From a bacterium (GTDB taxonomy: Bacteria > Cyanobacteriota > Vampirovibrionia > Gastranaerophilales > Gastranaerophilaceae), in the NCBI GenBank assembly GCA_017559905.1, contig JAFYQF010000025.1, positions 186,001 to 250,000 of the forward strand: a DNA stretch of 64,000 nt, in the 5' to 3' direction. Position numbers and translations under genes: made by a program. Below are positions 42,738 through 52,546 of this stretch, piece by piece. Numbering within the stretch: the stretch's first letter is position 1; every line of letters begins with the position of its first letter. Below the pieces are notes generated by a model that was given only the letters and a program-made list of their open reading frames with translations, was not told the DNA's origin and did not search any database.

Positions 42738-45700
42738 CTAAATTTGTGCTCCTAGGCCTTGTGATAGTTTATAATCTTCTTCTAACAACAAGTTCAAATA
42801 TAGGATTCTGTTAGCTGTTGTGCTGTCTAAACCTACGAACTCTGCACCTGCTCTAACATCTGACGCTGTAACAATTTTTACGTTAGTATCAATTTCAACA
42901 TCGCCATAAGATAGACGTACAGGAACAACATCGCCAACTTTCAATGTCTTGTTATGACTCACTGCAATACCGCCTCTTGAAATATCAAGAACATTTGAGA
43001 TTTTGTCATTTGTAGCAAATGATACTGGAACATTTGATCTATCTAGGCTAAATCTCATATATTGACGTTTATCAATAACTGAAATACTATCGCCAATTTC
43101 ACGTTTCCAAGTCATTCTACCATCTTTCAAGTGAGATGGGATGTCGAATCTATCATCATCATCGCCATCATCGTCATCGTCGTCGTCATCACCTACTGGT
43201 GGTTTTGGTTGATCGTCGTCATCATCGTCGCCATCATCACCTGATGGATCTGGCTCTGGAACAGTGATATGATCGTCGTCATCATCGTCATCGTCACCAG
43301 GGAAAATTTCATCTGGTTTTATTGGCGGGAAGTTATCATCATCGTCGTCATCATCATACCAAGGCTCGTCTTCTTGAACACTTCCACCAGTATAGTAATT
43401 TCTTTCATCTTTATCTCTACCGATAGCAATTACATCACCAGGTCTAACAGCTTCAACTCTGATTCTTGGAGCTTCACCCAAAGTTGTTTCCATAGCAGTT
43501 CTATCATCAACTTCGTAATAAGCTTTGCCTTCAGGATTTCTATCTTTACCCATATGGAAATGGTATCCGCCAGCGTAAACATCATCACCAACAATATTTA
43601 CTCTTGCCATATCATCAACTACACCATCTCTGATAATTACGTGAGAGTTTGCCCAGTGTTTAACACCGTCAATTTCTTCCATATCAACTCTTGTATTAGG
43701 GTTGATATCAAGTGCTTTTACAACAACTTCTTCAGGAGAGATATCACCGTTTGGTCCAAAGTAATCTTCTGGGGTATTTGGAACTTTACCAAAATTATCA
43801 ATTACTAACTCTGCTCCACGAGTAACAACTTTCAAGCCTTTATCGGCTGTAATTTCTCTAATATAAGTATCTCCAGAGAATTCAGCATCAATTGTGCCTT
43901 CTCTTGAAATCATTGTACATACGTGAGTATCATACTTGTCATCGTGACCTTTTACATTTATATCATTAATTGCAAGCATTTCAACACCATATTCGGCTGT
44001 TGGATTGTAAGAAAGGTTTTCAATATCCAAACCTTCTTTATTAAATTTACCGGCAGTTTGATTGAATGTTAATTTATTTTCAGCTTCACCGATTTTATCA
44101 CTTGCGATTAGCGCAAAGCCTTTACCTTCAACGTTTGCTTTTTTTGAATCTGTAGAAGCATTCAATATTGAATAACCTTTGCCATCTTTATCAAAATCTG
44201 CTGTTGTAAGAATAACTTTTCCATCAGCCTTAACTTGGTCAATATTCAAATCTGAATTAAAGCCTGCAATATTAACAACAACGTCTTTTTTCAAATCACC
44301 TTGGTTTGCAATTGCTGTAATTTTACCATCTGAAGTTACGTTAATTGATTTTGTAAAATCTCTTGAAACAGGTCCGATACCGATACAAGCTTCACCACAG
44401 TTTCCATCATCACGACCAATTTCACCACCAGTAGTAGTCATAGTTAAAGCTGCACCATCAGTAATATGGATTAATCTGTTAGCTACACCGTAGTTGTAGA
44501 TATTACCTTTTTCAACATCAATTAGAACATCACCATTTGATGTAATATTAGATTCTGTAGTATTGTGACCAATTACAACATTTGAGTTTTTGTTTATAAT
44601 TTCAACTTTGCCTGCGTTATTGTCGTGAGTAATTTTACCTTCAACTAAAGTACCAGCAGAACCAGTGTTGTATAATTTTAATTCTGTACCTTTTGAATTG
44701 ATTTGCCCAATAGAACTTAATTTAATACCACCAAATCTATCAGTATTTGAGATTGTAGCAACGCCACTGTTATTATTAATTTGACCGTTAATATCAATAT
44801 CGTAAGATTCGTTTTTAATATCTAATGATTTACCATCAGATATAATCTCACCGTCAACTAGAATTCCATTAAAGTCCAAACCACTAGAATATTTACCATT
44901 ATCAATCAACAAAGTTGTATCTTTACCAGAATAAACTTTACCAGTTTTATTAATTTTGATACCTTCTCCAATTAGGATAGCATCACCGTGTTCATCACCT
45001 GATTCATTTTTAATAATAGCGTCGCCTGTATAATTATTTACAGTTCCGTTAATTTCAATACCACCAAGACCAGTATTTTCAATTAACATACTTTCTGAAT
45101 TTGAATTTACAACGCCATCAATTTTAATACCTGAAATTGTATTTCTGATATTTAAAGCTTTACCATTTCCAGTAACAACACCAAAATCTTTTACGTGGAA
45201 ATTAGTTCCGCCGTTATTAACAAGAGTTGCTACACCTTTATCATTTGTTACTTTTCCTGAAATTTCAAAACCTGAATCAATTCCACTGTATTCATTGGTC
45301 ATAGTTAAATCACCATTATTGTAGATTTCACCATTTACAACGATTGAACCATCTTTATTTAAATATGTTGAATTGCCGTTTTCGTTACTAATAATGCCGT
45401 CAACTAAAATTCCTGCTTCGCCAGTGTTTGTCATTTCCAAATCGCCTGATTTTTCATTTACCACACTGCCTGTGCTTGCTATTTTAATTTCTGTTCCATT
45501 GTTTGTAACTTTCAACAAACCGTTTGAATTTTTAATATTACCATTTACTGTGAATTCGCCTGCTTCGTTCAAGTATGTTGAATTGCCATCGTAATTAATT
45601 ACATCGCCATTGATTACAATTCCAGCTTCGCCAGAATTTGTCATTGATAAATTCCCTACATTATTTTTGATTTGAGAATTTACAACGATACCTTTTGCAC

Positions 45701-46871
45701 CTGTGTTGTTAATAATCACATCGCCATTTGAATTCAATACATTATTATCAACTAAAATACCATCTGTAGCTGTGTTATCAAGAGTTAAATCTCCACCTGA
45801 ATTTTCGATTGTACCCTTAACATCAATACCAATTGTACCTTTGTTTTTAAGAGTTGTATTGCCGTTAGAATTGTTAATAGAGCCACTTGAAGCTAACAAT
45901 ATACCGTTTGTACTTGTTAATTCAGTGTTGCCATTAGCATTTGCGATTTTTCCATTAGCATAGATTGTGCCATTAGTAGTTGTCAAACGTACATTACCAT
46001 TTGGGTTTTTAATGTCACCGTTTGCAAGAATACCTTTTTCACCGTGGCTTGTAACTTCAATATCGCCCTTACCAAAGTTTTTAAGAGTTGAACCTTCAGC
46101 AATATTAACGCCTTCTTTAGCCGAATAAGATGTAATTTTAATACTTCCGCTATCACTTGCAAAAGAGTTTCCAGCTTTCATATTATCTGTATTTACAAGG
46201 TTATTGAAAAGGATATCCGCTTGTGCGTTTGTTGTAATTAAATCAGAATTTTTAACACCTGACATAATTGAATTATTAATATTTACCGCAGCAGCATTAA
46301 TATCAACAAAATCTCTAGTAATTACTTTACCGTCGATAGTTACTGTACCTGTACCTTTAGAATACAAGTTTGTCATATCAGCCGCTAATGGACCTTTGAT
46401 ATCAAAATCTGAAGTGAATTTTTTATAATTATTGTATTCAGGTGTCAAAACTGTCAATGAACCCAAGTTCAAAACACCTGATGCACCAACTACCATACCG
46501 TTTGGTGATACAAACATTACATGACCATTATTAAAAGAACCGTCAGCATTAACCGAATTTACCAAACCATTAATATCGATTTGATTATCTACAAGGTTGA
46601 TAAATTTTGAGATATTATGCTCACCATATTTGAAAATAAGGTTGGCAATTTCGTCTTTGTTTAGCTTAAAGTACTCATAAATTCTAAAACCTGTATCGCC
46701 GTTCAAAACTGTCGGATCGATGTTATAGACTTTGTTACCGTTTACATATTCAGGAGCCACACCAGTAATCATGCCTGCTTGAGCTTCTGATAGCAAAGTG
46801 TTTGGAGCAACTAGACACAAGGTTAGCGCGGAAACAGCAAGTTTCACATTGTTTGCGTTCTTTTGAGTCAT
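42738..46871 (-). CDS. filamentous-haemagglutinin-type adhesin with C-terminal PilZ domain
   Basis: 1377 residues. An export leader (1-32, ending A-Q-A) is followed by a TpsA/FhaB-type secretion domain (about 33-165, with V-M-F-V-S-P-N-G-M-V-V-G-A-S-G-V-L-N). A beta-helix of ~22-residue repeats (about 255-850, N-S-N-G-D, N-x-G-x-x-G-I-x-V) comes next, then a less repetitive part and Asp-rich blocks (about 1171-1240). The last ~110 residues are a PilZ-like domain: R1269-Q-Y-M-R1273 and D1296-I-S-R-G1300-G1301 give both c-di-GMP-binding motifs (R-x3-R and D-x-S-x-x-G). A cytosolic second-messenger domain on an exported adhesin is unexpected. No TpsB partner is adjacent. Confidence 0.88.
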   Translation of the reverse strand: MTQKNANNVKLAVSALTLCLVAPNTLLSEAQAGMITGVAPEYVNGNKVYNIDPTVLNGDTGFRIYEYFKLNKDEIANLIFKYGEHNISKFINLVDNQIDINGLVNSVNADGSFNNGHVMFVSPNGMVVGASGVLNLGSLTVLTPEYNNYKKFTSDFDIKGPLAADMTNLYSKGTGTVTIDGKVITRDFVDINAAAVNINNSIMSGVKNSDLITTNAQADILFNNLVNTDNMKAGNSFASDSGSIKITSYSAKEGVNIAEGSTLKNFGKGDIEVTSHGEKGILANGDIKNPNGNVRLTTTNGTIYANGKIANANGNTELTSTNGILLASSGSINNSNGNTTLKNKGTIGIDVKGTIENSGGDLTLDNTATDGILVDNNVLNSNGDVIINNTGAKGIVVNSQIKNNVGNLSMTNSGEAGIVINGDVINYDGNSTYLNEAGEFTVNGNIKNSNGLLKVTNNGTEIKIASTGSVVNEKSGDLEMTNTGEAGILVDGIISNENGNSTYLNKDGSIVVNGEIYNNGDLTMTNEYSGIDSGFEISGKVTNDKGVATLVNNGGTNFHVKDFGVVTGNGKALNIRNTISGIKIDGVVNSNSESMLIENTGLGGIEINGTVNNYTGDAIIKNESGDEHGDAILIGEGIKINKTGKVYSGKDTTLLIDNGKYSSGLDFNGILVDGEIISDGKSLDIKNESYDIDINGQINNNSGVATISNTDRFGGIKLSSIGQINSKGTELKLYNTGSAGTLVEGKITHDNNAGKVEIINKNSNVVIGHNTTESNITSNGDVLIDVEKGNIYNYGVANRLIHITDGAALTMTTTGGEIGRDDGNCGEACIGIGPVSRDFTKSINVTSDGKITAIANQGDLKKDVVVNIAGFNSDLNIDQVKADGKVILTTADFDKDGKGYSILNASTDSKKANVEGKGFALIASDKIGEAENKLTFNQTAGKFNKEGLDIENLSYNPTAEYGVEMLAINDINVKGHDDKYDTHVCTMISREGTIDAEFSGDTYIREITADKGLKVVTRGAELVIDNFGKVPNTPEDYFGPNGDISPEEVVVKALDINPNTRVDMEEIDGVKHWANSHVIIRDGVVDDMARVNIVGDDVYAGGYHFHMGKDRNPEGKAYYEVDDRTAMETTLGEAPRIRVEAVRPGDVIAIGRDKDERNYYTGGSVQEDEPWYDDDDDDDNFPPIKPDEIFPGDDDDDDDDHITVPEPDPSGDDGDDDDDDQPKPPVGDDDDDDDDGDDDDRFDIPSHLKDGRMTWKREIGDSISVIDKRQYMRFSLDRSNVPVSFATNDKISNVLDISRGGIAVSHNKTLKVGDVVPVRLSYGDVEIDTNVKIVTASDVRAGAEFVGLDSTTANRILYLNLLLEEDYKLSQGLGAQI
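43150..43360 (-). repeat. poly-Asp (GAT/GAC) coding repeats in the adhesin
   Basis: Several runs of 4-8 Asp codons separated by short Pro/Gly/Glu linkers (for example D-D-D-D-N-F-P-P-I-K-P-D). The DNA reads as repeated ATC/GTC triplets on the + strand. Such tracts can expand or contract by slippage and may bind Ca2+ on the cell surface. This stretch links the repeat domain to the PilZ domain. Confidence 0.85.
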
Positions 46872-47082
46872 GTTTTATATTTCCTTTCAATTTCCCTAAT
46901 TAGTTAAATTTTTATCTGGTTATTCCTTGAGAAGTGTTCTACTATAGTAACAAGCTGATTTTTATTTTTCTACGATTGTTACTGTTTATTACAAATTTTC
47001 AAGGCAAAATATTCCTATTCTGTAAACTAAAGGAACAAAAATAAAAAATATTGCTATTTTGTAAATATTTATTAAGCTAAAT

Positions 47083-48537
47083 TTATAAAGCTGGTCGTTT
47101 TAAAATAGTTCTGCTCAAAATCCAATACACAAAATAGAACACTCCAAGTAACAATATCATTTGAATTAAGGCTGGAACAAATGCAATGTTTTTAAACTGA
47201 TAATATAACAACACCATTGGCACAAAAGAAATACCCATTCTTAAGATTGCTCTAAATGGACAATGGAATTCTAAACCTCTAATTCTTATAATCACACTCA
47301 AAAAGAAATAAACAAAATTAGCACCCAAAGTTGCAATACCAGCACCCTCTAGACCCATTTTCGGGATTAAAATTATGTTAGCAGCAATACCCACAACCCC
47401 TGAAATCAACTTTAAAATAAAATCTATATAAGTCTTATTTGCCAAGTGATAAGGCAATGTTGTATAGTCTGACAATGCCATAAAGAAACATCCAAAAGAG
47501 AAATAAGGTATTAATCTATATGCATCTTGGAATTTTGGACTTGATAACATTGAAACAAAATCATAAGCATATATAGAAACAACCGTGATTAAAGGTATTG
47601 AAACTACAAGAAAATATCCTGTAAACCTTGTAATAATCGGTCTTACATCAATTTTATCTTCAAACATATTAAAAATTCTAGGAACAACCGCAACTGTTAT
47701 AATTGAAAAAATTGTCATCAATAGTGGAAGTGTTAACCCATAAGCAACACCAACAAGTCCAACTTCTTTAAACCCGCTAATACTGTTCATAATGAATTTA
47801 TTACTTTGGTTGATTACCCAAGCGCTCAACGAAGTAGCCGCAATCGGAACTCCATACTGAAACATTGGTAACAGAATATTCCAGCTCAAGTTAGGCTTTC
47901 TAAAATATCGAAGAATCCCACTCTGATAAATTAACAACAAATCAGTTAAAGTTATTGAAATTCCCATACCCAAAAGTAGTGATAATGCACCTAAATTGAA
48001 GAATTTAATAATCAAAACAGACAATCCCATTGTCATAATTTGGTTAAGAATAGTCGAAAAAGTAAACGAAACAGATTTCAACTGTGCCCTCAACAACTGA
48101 AATAACAATGCTCTTATCGCAACAGGAATAATCAACACCAATATACAAAAGAAATATTTTGGTTGAATATTAAAAAAGTCATAAAACTCATGTCTGAATA
48201 AAAATGCTATCAAAAACATTGCACAGATATTGAAAGTCAATATAGACACAAGCATTGAGAGATACTTTGGCAATTCATCCGCAAGTTGAAAAGAGCGAAA
48301 GAACCTTAAACCAGAAAGTCCAACCCAATCTGAAAAAATTATGCACAAGAAAGACAAAAATGCGATAGATAAAGAATATAATCCATATTGTTCAGGTAAC
48401 AAAAGATGTGTATACACAGGAACTATCAAAGCATTCCCTAACATTCCACACAATTTTGATGGAGAATACTTCACTATATCCTTAAATATGGCATTAAGCT
48501 GCTCTTTATCTATATACTGATCTTCTGCAAACTTCAT
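47083..48537 (-). CDS. oligosaccharide flippase (Wzx/MOP superfamily)
   Basis: A 484-residue inner-membrane protein with about 12-14 hydrophobic helices. The beginning (S-K-L-C-G-M-L-G-N-A-L-I-V-P-V-Y-T-H-L-L-L-P-E-Q-Y-G-L-Y) is typical of the polysaccharide biosynthesis/flippase group, where the first helix leads into a P-x-x-Y-G motif. It would move lipid-linked oligosaccharides to the periplasm. No glycosyltransferases adjoin it here. It lies between the adhesin and rimO genes. No clear ribosome-binding site. Confidence 0.85.
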   Translation of the reverse strand: MKFAEDQYIDKEQLNAIFKDIVKYSPSKLCGMLGNALIVPVYTHLLLPEQYGLYSLSIAFLSFLCIIFSDWVGLSGLRFFRSFQLADELPKYLSMLVSILTFNICAMFLIAFLFRHEFYDFFNIQPKYFFCILVLIIPVAIRALLFQLLRAQLKSVSFTFSTILNQIMTMGLSVLIIKFFNLGALSLLLGMGISITLTDLLLIYQSGILRYFRKPNLSWNILLPMFQYGVPIAATSLSAWVINQSNKFIMNSISGFKEVGLVGVAYGLTLPLLMTIFSIITVAVVPRIFNMFEDKIDVRPIITRFTGYFLVVSIPLITVVSIYAYDFVSMLSSPKFQDAYRLIPYFSFGCFFMALSDYTTLPYHLANKTYIDFILKLISGVVGIAANIILIPKMGLEGAGIATLGANFVYFFLSVIIRIRGLEFHCPFRAILRMGISFVPMVLLYYQFKNIAFVPALIQMILLLGVFYFVYWILSRTILKRPAL

Positions 48538-48609
48538 TCAAAAATCCATATAAACTTACTTAAACTAAATCTATACTACAATAAAACTCAAAATTAATCT
48601 ATATATTAA

Positions 48610-49920
48610 TTATATTATTTTTCCGAACAAATCATATTCATCAGCACGGTCAATCAAAACAATTTCAACATCACCCGGCACAACTGGTCTATCTGATTTT
48701 GCATAAACCAATCCATCAATTTCAGGCGCATCACCGTAAGAACGCATTATAATAACGCCATCATCAGTAAAGCCCTCAACGATACAAGGGATTTCTTTAC
48801 CAATTTTAGACTGATTTATTTCGTAAGATATTTGTTGTTGTAATTCCATTAGCTTCTTATAACGAGAATGCTTAATCTTTTTAGGAACGTGATTATCCAT
48901 TGAATAAGACGCAGTATTTTTTTCTTTTGAATACTCAAAAACACCCATTCTGTCAAATCTCATCTTTTTAACAAACTCATACAGATATTCAAATTGTTCA
49001 TCAGTTTCACCAGGATAACCAACGATAAACGCAGTTCTAATAACAACATTCGGAATTTTATCACGAAGCTTGCCTATTAAAACCTCATAATCGAAATCTG
49101 GTCTTCTCATTGCACGCAAGATTTCAGGGTGAGAATGTTGAAGTGGCAAATCAACATACTTAACAACCTTATCAAGCCTTGCGATAGCGCTTATTAACTC
49201 ATCGTTCATTTGAGAAGGATATGCATACATAATTCTTATCCAAGACAATCCTTCGATTTTATTCAATTCTTCTAATAATTTCGCAAGAGAAGTTTTGCCG
49301 TAAATGTCAATACCGTAACTAGTTGTATCTTGCGCAATCAAATCGATTTCAGTAACACCTTTTTTCACAAGGGATTTAGCTTCTTCAATAATATTTTCCA
49401 TTGGTCTAGAATGGTAAACCCCTCTCAAATTTGGAATAATACAGTATCCGCAATGATAATTACAACCATCAGCAATTTTTATATAAGAGCTTGCACCCAT
49501 AGTAATTTGTTGGCGCTCAACGTTTTCAGGATAGATATATTCAGGTTTTTCAGAAATCTTTTGAATATATTTTTCTGTTTTTTCACTTGCCAACTCATTT
49601 ACAATCTCAACAATCTCCATCAAATCCGAAGTTCCAATCATAGCAGATATTTCTGGAATAGCTTTTTTCAAATCTGTTTTATGTTTTTTAGGCAAACAAC
49701 CTGTAACAATAACTTTTTTACCATCATTAATCATTTGCAAAATAGTTTGAACAGATTCAGCTTCGGCATCGTGAATAAAAGAACAAGTATTAACAATAAC
49801 TACATCAGCATTATTTTCATCAAGAGTAATTTCGTGCCCATTTTGAGCTAAAGCACCCAACATCAATTCTGCATCGACTAAATTTTTAGCACATCCGTGA
49901 TTTAATAACGCAATTTTCAT
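48610..49920 (-). CDS. rimO: ribosomal protein uS12 methylthiotransferase RimO
   Basis: A radical-SAM enzyme that adds a methylthio group to an Asp of ribosomal protein S12. 436 residues, normal. The N-terminal UPF0004 domain begins N-H-G-C-A-K-N-L-V-D-A-E with further Cys in N-T-C-S-F and G-C-L-P. The radical-SAM cluster is C-N-Y-H-C-G-Y-C (C-x3-C-x2-C) near residue 152. A C-terminal TRAM domain ends the protein (A-K-S-D-R-P-V-V-P-G-D). Start at 49920 chosen for AAGAGG 5 nt upstream; an in-frame ATG at 49989 has no site. Confidence 0.96.
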   Translation of the reverse strand: MKIALLNHGCAKNLVDAELMLGALAQNGHEITLDENNADVVIVNTCSFIHDAEAESVQTILQMINDGKKVIVTGCLPKKHKTDLKKAIPEISAMIGTSDLMEIVEIVNELASEKTEKYIQKISEKPEYIYPENVERQQITMGASSYIKIADGCNYHCGYCIIPNLRGVYHSRPMENIIEEAKSLVKKGVTEIDLIAQDTTSYGIDIYGKTSLAKLLEELNKIEGLSWIRIMYAYPSQMNDELISAIARLDKVVKYVDLPLQHSHPEILRAMRRPDFDYEVLIGKLRDKIPNVVIRTAFIVGYPGETDEQFEYLYEFVKKMRFDRMGVFEYSKEKNTASYSMDNHVPKKIKHSRYKKLMELQQQISYEINQSKIGKEIPCIVEGFTDDGVIIMRSYGDAPEIDGLVYAKSDRPVVPGDVEIVLIDRADEYDLFGKII

Positions 49921-50122
49921 TAAAAACCTCTTATTATTCCTTGTCGAACTCGACAAATCGCCATTACAAAAAGAGTTTAACACGAACAATATTTTTTTGA
50001 AATTATCTAAAACTACAAGATTAAAACATTAATTTTTGTAAACAAACTAACTAAAAAGCTAAAGTTTTCTACAACCATTGCCGACAAATAAAATGTAATA
50101 CAGGCAAATGGAGACCTCTAAA

Positions 50123-50278
50123 ATGTTAAAAAAGATTGTAAGACCTGCGTGTAATGTATGCGGCAGTGTTGAATATATATTAAGAGGAGCGAGAAGACGC
50201 CGTAATATGGCGGTGGCAAATGCCAGAAACATCAATATGGAAACAGGCATCAAGCCAAAACTTGCTGTTGTTAAGTAA
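50123..50278 (+). CDS. 51-residue basic protein with a CxxC pair
   Basis: Reads M-L-K-K-I-V-R-P-A-C10-N-V-C13-G, then R-G-A-R-R-R-R-N-M-A-V-A-N, to a stop at 50276-50278. A GGAG lies about 9 nt before the ATG and a strong terminator at 50325 lies 47 bp after the stop. A TAAAAT at about 50086 could be its -10 box. The Arg-rich centre and the C-x2-C suggest nucleic-acid or metal binding. Coding character (ATG, site, stop and terminator in order) supports it as a gene; no homologue is known to me. Confidence 0.5.
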   Translation: MLKKIVRPACNVCGSVEYILRGARRRRNMAVANARNINMETGIKPKLAVVK

Positions 50279-50324
50279 GTGTTGTTGACAGCAAGATTTA
50301 TAAGGAGTTGAGAGCAGAATTGTC

Positions 50325-50354
50325 AGGGCGGACCTATTTAGTCCGCCCTTTTGA
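50325..50354 (+). terminator. rho-independent terminator
   Basis: An 8-bp GC-rich stem GGGCGGAC/GTCCGCCC (50326-50348) followed by TTTT, downstream of the 51-residue gene. Confidence 0.85.
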
Positions 50355-50370
50355 ATTGTTTTATTTAGCC

Positions 50371-51408
50371 CTACCCCCAAGGTTTGATTAAAAACTTGAC
50401 GGCACGACCTGCAATATGCTCTTGCATTGCGTATTCAACCTGTTCCAAGCCAAGTGTATCCGTAATAAGTTTCTCAACCTCAACATCGCCTGATGCTATA
50501 TAATCAAGCGCTTGTCTAAAATATTCTGGTGTATGATGAAACACACTCATCAAACGAATATCGCCATAATGCATTTTCGTAGTATCAAAAGTCACAGTAG
50601 AACCTGATTTGCAACCACCAAAGAAATGCACTGTTCCTCCAGGTCTTACGCAGGAGAAAATTCTCTCCCAAATCTCTGGCAAACCTACACACTCAACTGC
50701 AACATCAAGTCCTTTTCCTTCTTCTGTAAAGCTTTTGAAAATCTTTTCTGGATTTGGATACTTAACCAAATCAACGATTTCGTCTGCGTGCGCAAATTCT
50801 TCTGCCAACTTTAACTTAATAGGGTTTCGACCTGCTACAAGAACTCTTGCACCTTTTAACTTTGCTATCCTTGCAAACATCAGACCTATAGGTCCAATCC
50901 CAATTATACCAACAGTTTGACCAGCTTCAATCCCTGTTCTTTCAACTCCGTGAACAACATTTGCTAAAGGTTCACAAAAAGCAGCTTTGTCAAAACTAAC
51001 ATCATCTGGCAAAATAAGCGTATTCTTTTTCACAATCCTTGCAGGCACTGTTATATATTGCGCATAAGCACCATTTAACAGGTCTAATTTTTCGCACAAG
51101 TTATACTCTTTACGTCTACAATAAAAGCACTCTCCACAAGGCGCAGAATTTGCACATACAACTCTATCGCCGACTTTTACATTTTCAACGTCACGACCAA
51201 CTTTTTCTACAATTCCTGAAAATTCGTGTCCAAAGCCCGACGGAACACTCTTTATCAAAACAGGATGCCCACGGCGAAAAGTTTTTACATCAGTTCCACA
51301 AGTAAGCGCTGACATTACTTTCACAACAATTTCACCGTCTTGTAGCGGTTTTAGCATAACTTCTTCAAACTTTATATCCTGTGGTCCATAATATTGAATT
51401 GCTTTCAT
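50371..51408 (-). CDS. zinc-dependent alcohol/polyol dehydrogenase (MDR)
   Basis: A 345-residue medium-chain dehydrogenase. Catalytic zinc Cys in A-L-T-C-G-T-D near residue 37 with G-H-E near 60-62. The structural zinc lobe is C-G-E-C-F-Y-C-R-R-x5-C (about 92-105). The NAD loop G-I-I-G-I-G-P-I-G-L is near residue 170. It fits the sorbitol/threonine/galactitol dehydrogenase group; the substrate is not determined. The next gene upstream on the same strand (51470) is a paralogue. Ribosome-binding site AAGGGA. Confidence 0.9.
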   Translation of the reverse strand: MKAIQYYGPQDIKFEEVMLKPLQDGEIVVKVMSALTCGTDVKTFRRGHPVLIKSVPSGFGHEFSGIVEKVGRDVENVKVGDRVVCANSAPCGECFYCRRKEYNLCEKLDLLNGAYAQYITVPARIVKKNTLILPDDVSFDKAAFCEPLANVVHGVERTGIEAGQTVGIIGIGPIGLMFARIAKLKGARVLVAGRNPIKLKLAEEFAHADEIVDLVKYPNPEKIFKSFTEEGKGLDVAVECVGLPEIWERIFSCVRPGGTVHFFGGCKSGSTVTFDTTKMHYGDIRLMSVFHHTPEYFRQALDYIASGDVEVEKLITDTLGLEQVEYAMQEHIAGRAVKFLIKPWG

Positions 51409-51469
51409 TGAGTTTCCCTTTTAATAAAAATAAACCACTCACCCTACCTCTCCATAAAAGAGGAGTGAG

Positions 51470-52480
51470 TTATTTTACCTTAATATAAGCCTTTAAGATT
51501 TTATTTGCAACTGTATCCTTAAAAGCCTCATTAACTCTATCTAAATCGTAAATTGTAGACAAACCTTTTACTTTAACCTTGCCACTTTTCAAAAGTTCAA
51601 GCGATGTTTTCAAATCCTCTGGCGCAGGAGAATAACTACCCAAAACTGTCAATTCTCTATAATATATTTCGTTATTTGCATAACCCAAATTGAGCGGGGT
51701 GCTTGCAAAAACCAAAATAGTTCCGCCATTTCTAACTAATTTCAAAGCAACATCAATAGCCTTATCAGAGCCTGAAGTCATAAACACAGCATCAACACCG
51801 TACCCGTCAGTTATTGATTTAATATAATTTTGAGTTTTATTTAAGTCTGAAGAATTAATCGCATCAACGCCTAAACTCTTTAACAAATCGACTCGTTCAT
51901 CAATCAAATCACAACCAAGAACTTCCATACCCATAGCCTTTAGAGCTTGAGCCATTAAAATCCCGATTGAACCCAACCCAATAACTAGAACTTTTGATTT
52001 TTCAGGCAGATTTGCACGTCTAACAGCACGAACACAACATCCTAAAGGTTCATAAAAAGAACCCTCAACTTCATCCAAATTACTTGGCAAAAGTTGTGCA
52101 ACATTCAACAAGTGTTCTTCTGAAAGATAAACTAATTCACTAAATCCTCCAGGGTGAATATTTGTTTTTTTAAAATGTTCGCACATAGAAACATTACCGT
52201 TTTTGCAGTACAAACATTCTCCACAAGGGATATGGTGTGAAGTAACGATTTTATCTCCAATTTTAAAATCTGTTTTAGAATTTACCTCAACTATTTGAGC
52301 AATAATTTCGTGCCCAAGCACAGTGCCATTTGGAGAAATTTTTTCTCTAAACTTCACAATATCTGAACCGCACAAGCCACAACCTAACACTTTTACAATT
52401 GCGCCTTCACGTCCTTGTAACGTTATATCTTCAACTCTTTTTACTCTTATATCTTCGTTTTCAATAACTGCTATTTTCAT
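51470..52480 (-). CDS. zinc-dependent alcohol dehydrogenase-like protein (MDR), tandem paralogue
   Basis: 336 residues. G-C-G-L-C-G-S-D carries the catalytic-zinc Cys, G-H-E follows, and H-I-P-C-G-E-C-L-Y-C-K-x6-C is the structural zinc lobe. V-I-G-L-G-S-I-G is the NAD loop. It is clearly the same family as the 50371 gene but diverged, with a ~60-bp gap between them. Start at 52480 (second ATG of a pair) is preferred because GAGG is at the right distance; 52483 is the alternative. It shares a divergent promoter region with the 52547 gene. Together the pair may oxidise sugar alcohols or threonine-like substrates. Confidence 0.88.
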   Translation of the reverse strand: MKIAVIENEDIRVKRVEDITLQGREGAIVKVLGCGLCGSDIVKFREKISPNGTVLGHEIIAQIVEVNSKTDFKIGDKIVTSHHIPCGECLYCKNGNVSMCEHFKKTNIHPGGFSELVYLSEEHLLNVAQLLPSNLDEVEGSFYEPLGCCVRAVRRANLPEKSKVLVIGLGSIGILMAQALKAMGMEVLGCDLIDERVDLLKSLGVDAINSSDLNKTQNYIKSITDGYGVDAVFMTSGSDKAIDVALKLVRNGGTILVFASTPLNLGYANNEIYYRELTVLGSYSPAPEDLKTSLELLKSGKVKVKGLSTIYDLDRVNEAFKDTVANKILKAYIKVK

Positions 52481-52483
52481 CAT

Positions 52484-52546
52484 ATCCTCACTCACAAATT
52501 TTAACACAAACTTGCGAATGTGCGAATTAAAATATATAATATAACT
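52484..52546. promoter_or_regulatory. divergent promoters between the 51470 and 52547 genes
   Basis: On the + strand TATAAT at 52535-52540 ends 6 nt before the ATG at 52547 (leaderless geometry). On the minus strand TG-T-TAAAAT (about 52499-52507) precedes the dehydrogenase start with a GAGG site. The two start sites are about 65 bp apart. Confidence 0.5.

Noticed and set aside
43150..43360. Short repeats considered as a CRISPR array
   Set aside because: They are in-frame Asp triplets in a coding region, with no regular spacers and no cas genes.
43269..43808. Long open frame opposite the adhesin gene
   Set aside because: An antisense shadow of the Asp-repeat and neighbouring regions; no ribosome-binding site and composition only mirrors the real gene.
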